41,732 nt of DNA, taken from Candidatus Gastranaerophilales bacterium (GTDB taxonomy: Bacteria; Cyanobacteriota; Vampirovibrionia; Gastranaerophilales; Gastranaerophilaceae). A program made the position numbers and the translations under genes. Under the pieces are notes generated by a model. It was not told the DNA's origin. It saw only the letters and a program-made list of their open reading frames with translations, and did no database searches. Numbering within the stretch: the stretch's first letter is position 1; each line of letters starts with the position of its first letter. Shown here piece after piece: positions 8,130-16,452 of the stretch. The stretch covers positions 1 to 41,732 of the forward strand of contig CANPWQ010000012.1 of NCBI GenBank assembly GCA_947584965.1, given 5' to 3'.

Positions 8130-9476
8130 TTATTTCTTATATTCTTCGGGCATTAATACTGCAATTACAGCGTGATTTATATCAATATATTCTTTTGCTG
8201 TTTTTTTAATATCGTCAGATGTTATTTCATCTGTTATTTTTATATAGTCTTCTACATATTCAAGTTTATCGCATACCGTCATATAAAATCCTATATTTTC
8301 CCCGATGTCGGAAACGGTTTCCGAATTTTCCGCAAACCCTGCTTTTAATTTCTTTTTGGCTTTTTTTAATTCGTCTTCGCTTATTCCTTCAGTATACAAT
8401 TTTATTATTTGAGTTTTTATCTGTTCAATTGCTTCTTCTTTTTTTTCGGGTTTAAAGTTTGCGTCTATAAATATGTTTCCGCCGTCTCTAAAATGATAAT
8501 AATCGCTTGAAACTATATTAAATATCGGATTTTTTGGCTTTTCTATTAATTCCTGATAAAGTCTTGAACTTTGACCTTGGCCTAATAACAGACATATCAT
8601 TTCAAGTATGGTTGATGTTTTGATATCACAGGCTTTTGGTCCTAAATATCCGAACATTAAAAATCCCGTATTTATTTTTGAGTATGCTTCCACTATTTTT
8701 GTTGTGTTGGTAGGTTTGTCAATTTCATAAATTCTTTTTGGCGCATTAGCACGTCCTTTAAAATCAAATTCACTGCAAATTAACGCTAAAACTTCACTCG
8801 GCTCTACATCTCCTACTATTATTGTTGTTATGTTGTTTGGAGTATAGTGAGTTTTATAATAATTAAGCACGGTTTCCCTTGATACTTGAGATATTATTTG
8901 CTCGTTTCCGATTACGTCGCGTCTGTATGGATGTGAAGTATATAAATTTTTATTTAACAGATTGTATACTTGAGTCCATGGTTGATCTTTACGCATACGG
9001 ATTTCTTCTATTACAACATGTCTTTCTCTTTTTGTAGTTATATGCGGGTCATTTATATCAAACGGCGCACCGATTTCATTATCCGGTATAACAGGGTCAA
9101 GCATCATATCCGCATGTAAATTAAGCGTATCTTTAAAATTTTTGTCACTGCTTCCTTTTGGTATTGTTACGTAATAAAAAGTATAATCTTTCCATGTCGC
9201 AGCGTTTACTATCGCCCCGCGGCTTTCAAGTGTTCTGTCAAATTCTCCCGCTTTATGAGTGCTTGTTCCTTTAAACATTAAATGTTCAAGGAAATGAGAT
9301 ATACCGTTATTTTCATCATCTTCGTTAATTGAACCTGTTTTTACCCAGCTGCTGATGTTTATTAGTCCGCCTTTTTTATACGCAAATACTATTTTATGCC
9401 CGTTTTCCCGCTCATATATTTCAACGGGTTTTTCTAAATAAGGATATTCTATTATTTTCTTTTTTATATTTTTCAT
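8130..9476 (-). CDS. M16 zinc metallopeptidase, catalytic subunit
   Basis: An M16 peptidase of 448 residues from the chosen start. The inverted zinc motif HFLEHLMFKG lies at about 61-70 (His61, Glu64, His65). The third ligand Glu is in ERHVVIEEIRM at about 157-158, after a small insertion (APFDINDP). An upstream in-frame ATG would give 469 aa beginning at 9539. The internal ATG at 9476 is preferred because AGAGGT lies 4 nt in front of it and because homology begins there. It is the first gene of the leftward operon and forms a pair with the inactive subunit. No secretion signal is seen, so it may act in the cytoplasm. Confidence 0.9.
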   Translation of the reverse strand: MKNIKKKIIEYPYLEKPVEIYERENGHKIVFAYKKGGLINISSWVKTGSINEDDENNGISHFLEHLMFKGTSTHKAGEFDRTLESRGAIVNAATWKDYTFYYVTIPKGSSDKNFKDTLNLHADMMLDPVIPDNEIGAPFDINDPHITTKRERHVVIEEIRMRKDQPWTQVYNLLNKNLYTSHPYRRDVIGNEQIISQVSRETVLNYYKTHYTPNNITTIIVGDVEPSEVLALICSEFDFKGRANAPKRIYEIDKPTNTTKIVEAYSKINTGFLMFGYLGPKACDIKTSTILEMICLLLGQGQSSRLYQELIEKPKNPIFNIVSSDYYHFRDGGNIFIDANFKPEKKEEAIEQIKTQIIKLYTEGISEDELKKAKKKLKAGFAENSETVSDIGENIGFYMTVCDKLEYVEDYIKITDEITSDDIKKTAKEYIDINHAVIAVLMPEEYKK

Positions 9477-9502
9477 ATTTACCTCTATTATTTTATTAAT
9501 TG

Positions 9503-9519
9503 TATCAGATTTTCTGATA
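9503..9519. promoter_or_regulatory. 17-bp perfect palindrome in the M16 operon leader
   Basis: TATCAGATTTTCTGATA is a perfect inverted repeat (7-bp arms, 3-nt centre) located 26 bp upstream of the M16 start codon. On the minus strand its downstream arm runs into TGATACAAT, which could be an extended -10 element. Placed like this it looks like a repressor operator, or a small hairpin in the leader. No regulator in the window can be matched to it. Confidence 0.35.
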
Positions 9520-9596
9520 TTTACATAATTTAATGGCAAGTTTTTTTTTTACCGTTTTTTATTTTATTGAATTTACATTAAGTAAAGGATTTTTTA

Positions 9597-10007
9597 ATGA
9601 ATATATCTTCGGTATCTTTCGGCTCTTTAATGTGCTTTACGCTTAACGATGGTAAACCTAAAGCACCTGTGCCGGTATTTTTAAAAACAGCATTTAAAAA
9701 TAATCCTTCTTTAAAAAAATATAATTTACAAGTTGATGAGTATAAGGGTGAACCTATTGATGGTACTGTTTATAATGCCGCTTCCGATTTCTGTTTTAAA
9801 CTGGATGATATGTATAAAGGGCGGCTTCCTAAAGGATGCAAGAATGTTATTTTAACTCAGGCTGATTTTTACGTTGCTCCGAATAAAACTGAAAAAAGAT
9901 TTTTTCTGACCGCAGCTACTTATACTGATGAAGATAAAATTCAGAAAGTATTATCAAAAGGGAATACTTTGTATGTTTCCAAGTTTAACGGCGGTAAACT
10001 GTTTTAA
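9597..10007 (+). CDS. Small protein with N-terminal SVSFG motif
   Basis: A 136-residue protein of unknown function. It begins MNISSVSFGSLMCFTLNDGK. The rest is a mixed alpha/beta soluble sequence with no transmembrane segment. It contains PVPVFLKTAFKNNPSLKKYNL and, near the end, KGNTLYVSKFNGGKLF. AAAGGA lies 7 nt upstream of the ATG. Short proteins opening with a [VI]xFG element recur, to my recollection, in gut Melainabacteria, but the meaning of this N-terminus is not known to me. It is a single gene, divergent from the M16 operon and convergent with the LipM-like gene, whose stop overlaps its own by 4 bp. Confidence 0.65.
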   Translation: MNISSVSFGSLMCFTLNDGKPKAPVPVFLKTAFKNNPSLKKYNLQVDEYKGEPIDGTVYNAASDFCFKLDDMYKGRLPKGCKNVILTQADFYVAPNKTEKRFFLTAATYTDEDKIQKVLSKGNTLYVSKFNGGKLF

Positions 10008-10672
10008 AAAGATTGTTTAAATCCCTTTGCTACCGCTTCAGCTGCTTGCTCAACGGTTATTCTTTCGTCAATTTCTTTTATGCAGGTTATTGTTTGCGGA
10101 TTAACTTTTTCATTAAATATTTTTTCAAGCAGTTCTTTATTATAAGAAAATAATATTGACCCGTGTTGAAGTATATACCCTTGAGTCCTGTATTGAGCGG
10201 AACCTATCAGCTTTTTGCCCTTATAATTCAAGTCGGCACCTGTTGATAATGACATACAGTAATCATAAGAAGTTTTAACTTTATTCCCGCCGCCTATTGT
10301 TAATTCAATATTAAGATTTTTAAACCCTAATGTTAGGGCGCTCGAGATTTCTTTATACGATTTTATTACGCTTTCCCCGTTTTTAAGCATGGCAGCAGGA
10401 CATATAAAAGCGTATGTTAATTCATCATCATGAAATAGTCCCCTGCCTCCTGTCGGGCGTTTTACTATATCAATTCCGGTTTGTATGCAGTATTGTTTAT
10501 TTATATGTTCTTCACTTTGATTTCTGCCTATGGAAACACATTTTGGCTTCCAGCCGTATAATCGTAATACTGCTGATTTATTTTGACCTTTTATTGCATC
10601 TTCCAACAATTTGCGGTCAATTTCCATATTCTCTATGCCGGAATATTCTTTATATTTTATTATTTTAATCAT
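10004..10672 (-). CDS. lipM: LipM-like octanoyltransferase / lipoate ligase family protein
   Basis: A 222-residue member of the biotin/lipoate protein ligase (BPL_LplA_LipB) superfamily. It has the RPTGGRGLFHDDELTYAF motif near residue 72 and the block KLIGSAQYRTQGYILQHGSI near 155, which is closest to LipM (octanoyl-ACP:GcvH transferase). The Cys in YDYCMSLSTGADL aligns with the catalytic Cys of LipM, supporting acyl transfer rather than ATP-dependent ligation. It is shorter than typical LipM (about 280 aa). A lipoate ligase is the alternative. No Shine-Dalgarno is visible. It is transcribed alone, away from the first radical SAM gene. Confidence 0.75.
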   Translation of the reverse strand: MIKIIKYKEYSGIENMEIDRKLLEDAIKGQNKSAVLRLYGWKPKCVSIGRNQSEEHINKQYCIQTGIDIVKRPTGGRGLFHDDELTYAFICPAAMLKNGESVIKSYKEISSALTLGFKNLNIELTIGGGNKVKTSYDYCMSLSTGADLNYKGKKLIGSAQYRTQGYILQHGSILFSYNKELLEKIFNEKVNPQTITCIKEIDERITVEQAAEAVAKGFKQSF

Positions 10673-10713
10673 ATTTATATTTTATTATATAAAATTTATA
10701 AGGCATAACAGTT

Positions 10714-10742
10714 TTGCAATAGAAAATAAATGATGTTAACAT
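10714..10742 (+). promoter_or_regulatory. Promoter for the first radical SAM gene (near-leaderless)
   Basis: TTGCAA (10714-10719), a 17-nt spacer, TAACAT (10737-10742), then 9 nt to the ATG at 10752. Transcription should start 0-3 nt before the start codon. There is no Shine-Dalgarno. It belongs to the leaderless pattern seen at several array genes. Confidence 0.5.
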
Positions 10743-10751
10743 TTAAGTATT

Positions 10752-11828
10752 ATGTATAAAAGTTGTCATTTAATACAACATGGTTTATGTTTTTTTAATG
10801 ATAATCTGGCAGCGTGCTGTTTTTCGCCCGTTGATCAGATAGATGGTCAGCTTCCTCCTTTAATTTACGAAAAATATTGGGGCGAAATTATACCGGTGGA
10901 TGAACTTTTTAAACGCATGGATAAATATGCCGATGTTTTTAAAAACGGTGGTTGCCCGAGAGAATGCAAAAATTGCTATAAAATAGAAGAAAAAGACTGG
11001 GATAATAAACGTTATATTGACCAGATTACCATTACTCATTTTTCTATGTGTAATGCCGATTGTATTTATTGCACAAATAATCACGAGTTGTGGGAAAGAA
11101 CCTCTAATACTTACAGTATTGTTCCTGTTTTAAAATATTTTCAAGAACAGGGAATAATAAAAAAAGGCTGTGAGCTGCATATAGGCGGCGGTGAGTTTAC
11201 AATTTACCGTGAATGCGATGAACTGTTAGAACTTTTTGCAATTAATAATTATGCAAGAGTTTTTGTTCCGACTAACGCAATAAAGTATTCTCATAACCTA
11301 TTTAGGGCTATGGATGAAGCTAATACATATATTATTGTTTCACTTGATAGCGGAAGCCGAAATACATACAAAAAAATTAAACGTGTTGACGCTTTTGACC
11401 GTGTTATGGACAACTTAAAAAAATATGCTGCAACCGAAAAATCTCGTGAAGCTATAAGGCTTAAATATATTATTGTTCCTACTTATAATGATAATATCGG
11501 CGAATTTAAAAAATTCCTTAAAATAGCAAAAAAACTCGGGGTTAGAAATCTTATCATTGACATAGACGCAAGATATTCACGTATAAATAATTATAAAATT
11601 GATGATTATTTTGTTAATTTGGCAAAAAGAATGAATGATATTGCCATTAAACAGAATTTTACAACGGAGTTTTATTCGTTCTTCTTCCAAAATACCAACA
11701 ATAAAGAATTTAAGAAGGATAATTTTATAACCCGATTTATAAAATCAATTAAATTCAAGTACTTTGATAAAGAATTAAAAGAATTATATATACATCATCG
11801 CTACGGCGCAAAAAGGTTTAAGTATTAA
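10752..11828 (+). CDS. Radical SAM protein, array copy 1 (group A1)
   Basis: A 358-residue radical SAM enzyme of unknown substrate. The [4Fe-4S]-SAM motif is CNADCIYC at 100-107, and the SAM-contacting motif is GGGEFT at 145-150. In front of the core is a Cys-rich module (C5, C13, C22, C23, then CPRECKNC at 68-75) that looks like a SPASM/Twitch-type auxiliary cluster site placed at the N-terminus. Late motifs are SLDSGSRNTYKKIKRVDAFD and KYIIVPTYNDN. A hydrophilic tail follows. The start has no Shine-Dalgarno and is probably read from a near-leaderless transcript. No RiPP precursor lies beside it. Sugar-modifying radical SAM enzymes of the BtrN/AprD4 kind are one comparison. Confidence 0.85.
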   Translation: MYKSCHLIQHGLCFFNDNLAACCFSPVDQIDGQLPPLIYEKYWGEIIPVDELFKRMDKYADVFKNGGCPRECKNCYKIEEKDWDNKRYIDQITITHFSMCNADCIYCTNNHELWERTSNTYSIVPVLKYFQEQGIIKKGCELHIGGGEFTIYRECDELLELFAINNYARVFVPTNAIKYSHNLFRAMDEANTYIIVSLDSGSRNTYKKIKRVDAFDRVMDNLKKYAATEKSREAIRLKYIIVPTYNDNIGEFKKFLKIAKKLGVRNLIIDIDARYSRINNYKIDDYFVNLAKRMNDIAIKQNFTTEFYSFFFQNTNNKEFKKDNFITRFIKSIKFKYFDKELKELYIHHRYGAKRFKY

Positions 11829-11917
11829 TTCAGATTATTTTTTTATTTCACTGTTATTCTATTCGCAACACATAAATATCATTATTTATACTTTTCAAAA
11901 ATTTTTTAACATACTAT

Positions 11918-11946
11918 TTGTAATTAATAAAGAAACATCGTATTAT
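11918..11946 (+). promoter_or_regulatory. Leaderless promoter of radical SAM copy 2
   Basis: TTGTAA (11918-11923), 17-nt spacer, TATTAT (11941-11946), then exactly 6 nt to the ATG at 11953. This places the expected transcription start on the A of the start codon. No Shine-Dalgarno is present. Confidence 0.6.
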
Positions 11947-11952
11947 AAAAAT

Positions 11953-12969
11953 ATGAAAATATGTAATAATTTAAATACTTCAATATGCTTTAATTATAAA
12001 GAAATAGGAATAACTTGGTGTACCTTAACCAACGCAAATAACGGCTTAGGCTGGCCTAAAATTCCTGATGAAGTGTTTGACGGAAAACAAATTGATTGGG
12101 ATAAATTTTTTGATTTTAGAGCAAGAGAAATTGAGTCGATAAAAAATTCTACTGCGCGTAAAGAATGTGTAAATTGTCAGCAAATTGAAGATAAGGATTT
12201 TGTTGACGACAGAAAAATTCATTATATCCTGCTATCGCCTTGGCAGGTTTGTAATTCCGATTGTATATATTGCCTCGGACATGCTCAGCCGAGAGATAAA
12301 AAATCTTCAGGCTATGATGAATTTTATAAAGAATATGTTGAACCTTATGATATGCTTGAAATAATTAAGGATATGATTAAAAATGACGTTCTTGCTTCCG
12401 ATTGTGAAGTAGATTTTGCAGGCGGAGAACCTACTTTATATCCTAAGTTTGACGATATTATTAACTTTTTAGTTGATAACAATTATAAAAATATTATTAT
12501 TCATACAAATAATATTCAGTACTCTAAGGCAATCGAGCGAGGTATAAAAGAAAACGCCATAAGTCTTATGATTTCAATTGATGCAGGTACTAAAAAATGC
12601 CATGAACAGGTGAAACGTGTTAAATCTTATGATAAAGTTTGGCATAATTTTAAAAAATATTCCAAATCAAAAAAGAAAGATTATTCTAAAAGGCTCTGTA
12701 CAAAATATGTAATTGTTCCGGGGGTGAATGATACAAAAAAAGAACTTGAAGAATTTATTAAACAATCTTGCAAAAACGGAGCCACACAGGTTGCTTTAAA
12801 TGTATATAATCAGCTTTTAAATGAAATGAATTATGAAGATAATCTGCTTCATCACCTTGTTGAATTGGCTGATTTTTGGGTGCAAAAAGCTAAAGAAAAT
12901 AAACTTTCTTATATGTTTTTCCCAAATATTGAATTTGTTTATCAAAAATTAAATTTAAATTTGCCTTAA
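11953..12969 (+). CDS. Radical SAM protein, array copy 2 (group A1)
   Basis: A 338-residue radical SAM enzyme. CNSDCIYC lies at 100-107 and FAGGEPT at about 155-161. The N-terminal Cys module is C4, C12, C23 and CVNC at 72-75, one Cys fewer than copy 1. The barrel motifs ISIDAGTKKCHEQVKRVKSYD and KYVIVPGVNDT are kept; the former has a Cys-His in place of the usual Thr-Tyr. It carries its own promoter rather than following copy 1 closely (124-bp gap). Its last 4 bases overlap the stop of the convergent copy 3. Substrate unknown. Confidence 0.85.
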   Translation: MKICNNLNTSICFNYKEIGITWCTLTNANNGLGWPKIPDEVFDGKQIDWDKFFDFRAREIESIKNSTARKECVNCQQIEDKDFVDDRKIHYILLSPWQVCNSDCIYCLGHAQPRDKKSSGYDEFYKEYVEPYDMLEIIKDMIKNDVLASDCEVDFAGGEPTLYPKFDDIINFLVDNNYKNIIIHTNNIQYSKAIERGIKENAISLMISIDAGTKKCHEQVKRVKSYDKVWHNFKKYSKSKKKDYSKRLCTKYVIVPGVNDTKKELEEFIKQSCKNGATQVALNVYNQLLNEMNYEDNLLHHLVELADFWVQKAKENKLSYMFFPNIEFVYQKLNLNLP

Positions 12970-13958
12970 CTAATTAATTTTAAAGCATATTTGTTGATTA
13001 TATATTCTGTTTTATCCCATGTTAACAATTTTATTCCCTTTTCTTCACATAATTTTTTCATGTGAAGATATAAACTCCCATAGTGAGCAGGCAAAGGAGT
13101 TTCATCTAAATTTGTAAACATAACATATTTGTTATCTATCATAAATTCAATATTGCTTATTCCGATATCAGACATTAAGTTTACAAATTTTGTTATTTCT
13201 TCCTGATTATCATTTATATGTTCTATAACAATGTATTTAACTATAATTCTATTCGGGAATTTACTCTTTGCATATTTTCTTAAATTCTCAACCGAATCTT
13301 TAAATTTATCAACTCTTTTTAATTTGTAATAAATTTCCGCTGTTGCGCAGTCAAGAGAGGTTGTATATGTAGTAAGGTTTTTATCTAAAAGCTCTTTTAC
13401 AATCGGCTGGTAGATTATATTATTTGAAAGGATGTAAAATTCTTTGAGTCCGTTTTTTAAAAATTCTTTTACCATAGGTTTAAATTCTTTCAAAACGGAT
13501 ATATCTCCGCCTTGTATACTGACAAATAAATTATCCCTATCAAGTAAATCCTGTTTATATAACGCTTTTACCAGAGGAACAATATCATAGTAATCACTTT
13601 TTCTTACTTTAGTATCAATTTTACCTTTTGAATGAAACATCCTTGCGCAATATATACATCCGCAATTGCAGTGGGTCCAGTGGCTTATATTTATTGTATT
13701 AAACTTCGGTAAAATTATATCCGTTGATTTTCGCTCGCGCAGAAAAAAACATCCTTTGCAAGGTGATTTTTCAATATCTTCTTCGTTTAAGAGTTTGAAC
13801 GCATCGGTTTTTACTGCCCGAAAAGAATCCCAATCTATTTTTTCTCCGCGGTAGTTATCATAATATATCGGACCTATCTGACCTGTACAGCAAGACATAA
13901 TTCTGTCATGGAAACAAGATAAAACATTATTTAATTCATCACAAAAGTACTGCTTCAT
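12966..13958 (-). CDS. Radical SAM protein, array copy 3 (group A2)
   Basis: A 330-residue radical SAM enzyme. The cluster motif is CNCGCIYC (97-104), with an extra Cys inside the usual CxxxCxxC loop. The SAM motif is GGDIS instead of GGEPT (about 150-154). The N-terminal module has C6, C15, CC at 23-24 followed by TGQIGP, and CKGC at 67-70. These three traits are shared with the copies at 22654 and 23669 and define a subgroup. KYIVIEHINDN marks the late barrel. AGGA precedes the ATG. It lies 10 bp downstream of copy 4 on the same strand, so the two are probably co-transcribed. Confidence 0.85.
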   Translation of the reverse strand: MKQYFCDELNNVLSCFHDRIMSCCTGQIGPIYYDNYRGEKIDWDSFRAVKTDAFKLLNEEDIEKSPCKGCFFLRERKSTDIILPKFNTINISHWTHCNCGCIYCARMFHSKGKIDTKVRKSDYYDIVPLVKALYKQDLLDRDNLFVSIQGGDISVLKEFKPMVKEFLKNGLKEFYILSNNIIYQPIVKELLDKNLTTYTTSLDCATAEIYYKLKRVDKFKDSVENLRKYAKSKFPNRIIVKYIVIEHINDNQEEITKFVNLMSDIGISNIEFMIDNKYVMFTNLDETPLPAHYGSLYLHMKKLCEEKGIKLLTWDKTEYIINKYALKLIS

Positions 13959-13968
13959 TTTTTCCTGT

Positions 13969-14979
13969 CTATAAATTTAAAACCAAGGCTCTGTCATAAA
14001 ATTCAAATGCAATTTTTTCCTGCTCGCAGCGGCTTCTTATATACCGTAATAAATCTTTTACATACTCCGGTACTTCACCATTTTGACGAACAAACCATTT
14101 TTCTTCTACATCCGCTATTAAATATTTGACTTCTAATTTGTTTATACAAAGGTCAAGCCATTTGTCTATTTCTTCTTTTGTATCATTTACGTTAGGAATA
14201 ATTATATATTTAACCCCTAAAGATTTCGGATGATACTTCGCTGCTGATTTTGCGTATGCTTTTATGTTTTTACAAACATCATTAAATTTATCAACTTTTT
14301 TTACTTTTTTAAATATTTCTCTGGTGCCTGCGTCAAGGGATATTACTATATGAATATATACATCTTCTGTTTGTAGTACTTTTGCAGCCATTTTGCTGTA
14401 TTTTATTCCGTTTGTGTAAAGAGCAAATTGCTTATTTCCGTATTGAGCAAAAAGTTTTATTATATCATCAAACTTCTTTAATATTACCGGTTCTCCCATT
14501 GCAAATGATATATGAGCTCCGGGCGCTTTTTCCAAATTATATATTTTTTTGTTTAACATTTCTTTGAATAACGGAAATATATCATAAGGCTTGTAGGTTC
14601 TGTGCTCCAGAATTTCTTGATAGGAAAAACAGTATATACAATTCGCATTGCATTCGTTTGAATGCCCTATCCATATCATATCAATGTAATTATCAAGGTC
14701 TGATAAAAATTGTTCTTCGGAATTTTCATCAAATTCTTCTATCCAATGACAGCCTTGGCAAAATGGCGGGATATCTCCATTTCGCATGTTTTTTACAAGC
14801 GTATTTTTTATTTCAAATACTTTATCCCAATCTGCTTTATCTTTTGGTCCTGCGTAGGGGATTATGTAATTATTGTTTCTTTCTTTTGGTGAATGTATAG
14901 AAAGATGGCAATGTCTAAAACAATCATAATGTATATATAAGCCGTGTGCTAAATATCTGCACCTGTACATCTTTCCCAT
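13969..14979 (-). CDS. Radical SAM protein, array copy 4 (group A1)
   Basis: A 336-residue radical SAM enzyme. CNANCIYC lies at 110-117; the SAM motif is changed to FAMGEPV (about 159-165), with the first Gly replaced by Met. The N-terminal Cys module is C7, C20, C24 and CQGC at 74-77. Late motifs are ISLDAGTREIFKKVKKVDKF and KYIIIPNVNDT. An in-frame GTG at 14988 abuts AGAGGT directly and cannot use it. The ATG at 14979 sits 9 nt downstream of AGAGGT and is chosen. First gene of the leftward copy 4-copy 3 pair. Confidence 0.85.
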   Translation of the reverse strand: MGKMYRCRYLAHGLYIHYDCFRHCHLSIHSPKERNNNYIIPYAGPKDKADWDKVFEIKNTLVKNMRNGDIPPFCQGCHWIEEFDENSEEQFLSDLDNYIDMIWIGHSNECNANCIYCFSYQEILEHRTYKPYDIFPLFKEMLNKKIYNLEKAPGAHISFAMGEPVILKKFDDIIKLFAQYGNKQFALYTNGIKYSKMAAKVLQTEDVYIHIVISLDAGTREIFKKVKKVDKFNDVCKNIKAYAKSAAKYHPKSLGVKYIIIPNVNDTKEEIDKWLDLCINKLEVKYLIADVEEKWFVRQNGEVPEYVKDLLRYIRSRCEQEKIAFEFYDRALVLNL

Positions 14980-15032
14980 AATATCCACACCTCTTAAATT
15001 AATTATATCATAACTAAATATTTTACAAGATT

Positions 15033-15060
15033 TTGAAGTATTTTAATAAAGTGATAATAT
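15033..15060 (+). promoter_or_regulatory. Leaderless promoter of radical SAM copy 5
   Basis: TTGAAG (15033-15038), 16-nt spacer, TAATAT (15055-15060), then exactly 6 nt to the ATG at 15067. No Shine-Dalgarno is present. It faces the copy 4 start in an 87-bp divergent gap. Confidence 0.55.
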
Positions 15061-15066
15061 TTATTT

Positions 15067-16452
15067 ATGAAATATAAAAGTTGCCGATTATTAGAACATG
15101 GAATTTATATTTATTTAGACCCCGGAACACAGCAACTGTGCGCAGGACACTGCTGTAATAGCGACCATTTGGAATTTAATGACAGGTTATATATTTACCC
15201 TGATTTAAAAAAGGAAAATTTAAATTGGGACTACGTTTTCTCCGAGAAACGAAAATTAAGAGAAAATGCAAAAAAAGGAATTTATCCTGTTCAATGTGAG
15301 GGCTGTTTTGAGCTGCAAGAGCGCAATTGGGATGATGAGGATTACATTAATCATTTAACGGCAGCGCATATAATGAAATGCAATTCACGCTGTATATACT
15401 GTCCGACGGGAAGAATAGAAGAATGGCATAATAGAGAACAGGATGTTGACTTAAAACCTTTTGTGGAAGAATTATTAAGTAAAAATTTGTTGAAATTTAA
15501 CGGTTCGCTTAGATTTGTTGGCGGCGAACCTACTTTAATGAAAGAGTTTGATTGGCTCGTTGATTTATTTTCTGCTCATAATGTGCCTGAAATATATGTT
15601 CCGACTTCAGGGATAAGGTTATCTAAAAGTCTTTGTAATGTTTTAGAAAAAGTTGAAAGTGCCGCAATTGTTGCAAGTATTGACTCGGGTTGTGCCGATA
15701 CATTTGAAAAGATAAAAGGTACAAAGTTTTATGACCTCGTTATGAAAAATATGAAAACATATCTAAATCATGCCCGCTTAAAAAACTTTGTAATATTAAA
15801 ATATATTCTTCTTACAGGCTATAATGACAGTGCAAAAGAAATTGATATGTGGCTTAAAAACTGTGCGGATATGGGTATTGTTGAAGTTCAGTTTGATAGT
15901 GAACATTCCGTTTCATCTTCTGAAAATTGCGAAAATAAAAAATATATAAATCGTACAATAAAAATGCTGAAATACGCTGAGCTAATAGCAAAAAAATATA
16001 ATATAAAAATTACTTCATTTTTAGCTTTTATGAATAGAGCCAAAAATATATATGAAAAACAATTAGATTTTTATAATAAAAATAAAGACACATTTATTGA
16101 CTTAACCGCCCCACATATTGATTTTAACAAATACTATAAAGACCTTTATATCAATATTGATAAAGATTTTAACCATCTTGAGGATATAGATAAACTTATT
16201 CAAGATGACAGATTTTCACCTTTGCGCAGAGCATTTTTAACTTCCGATTATAAAGAGATAACAAAATCGCCGAATTTTAAAAAGGCAGTTATTACACTAC
16301 TAAGACTTGGATTTGATCTTACTTTTGAAACAAAAATATATAATAAAATCATAAAAGAAATACTGAAAACAAGTAATTCCGAAATAAAAATAAAAGGATT
16401 TCATTTTCCTTGGATTATTGATAAAAATGAAATTTTAGGTAAACTGATGTAA
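15067..16452 (+). CDS. Radical SAM protein, array copy 5, with long C-terminal extension
   Basis: At 461 residues this is the longest paralog. The core matches group A1: N-terminal Cys at 6, 25, 29, 30 and CEGC at 77-80; CNSRCIYC at 105-112; VGGEPT at about 151-156; KYILLTGYNDS. After the barrel ends, near residue 330, it has about 120 extra residues absent from the other copies. These are Lys/Asp-rich and mostly helical in character (for example YIDLTAPH-like and LSD/FKKAVITLLRLGFDL stretches), with no Cys and no domain I recognise. The stop at 16452 directly abuts the stop of the convergent copy 6. Confidence 0.85.
   Translation: MKYKSCRLLEHGIYIYLDPGTQQLCAGHCCNSDHLEFNDRLYIYPDLKKENLNWDYVFSEKRKLRENAKKGIYPVQCEGCFELQERNWDDEDYINHLTAAHIMKCNSRCIYCPTGRIEEWHNREQDVDLKPFVEELLSKNLLKFNGSLRFVGGEPTLMKEFDWLVDLFSAHNVPEIYVPTSGIRLSKSLCNVLEKVESAAIVASIDSGCADTFEKIKGTKFYDLVMKNMKTYLNHARLKNFVILKYILLTGYNDSAKEIDMWLKNCADMGIVEVQFDSEHSVSSSENCENKKYINRTIKMLKYAELIAKKYNIKITSFLAFMNRAKNIYEKQLDFYNKNKDTFIDLTAPHIDFNKYYKDLYINIDKDFNHLEDIDKLIQDDRFSPLRRAFLTSDYKEITKSPNFKKAVITLLRLGFDLTFETKIYNKIIKEILKTSNSEIKIKGFHFPWIIDKNEILGKLM

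Noticed and set aside
9477-9539. Extended start of the catalytic M16 gene at 9539
   Set aside because: The internal ATG at 9476 has a proper AGAGGT site, and the extra 21 residues overlap the palindrome/promoter region.
14980-14988. GTG start at 14988 for array copy 4
   Set aside because: AGAGGT touches this GTG directly; the spacing suits the ATG at 14979.
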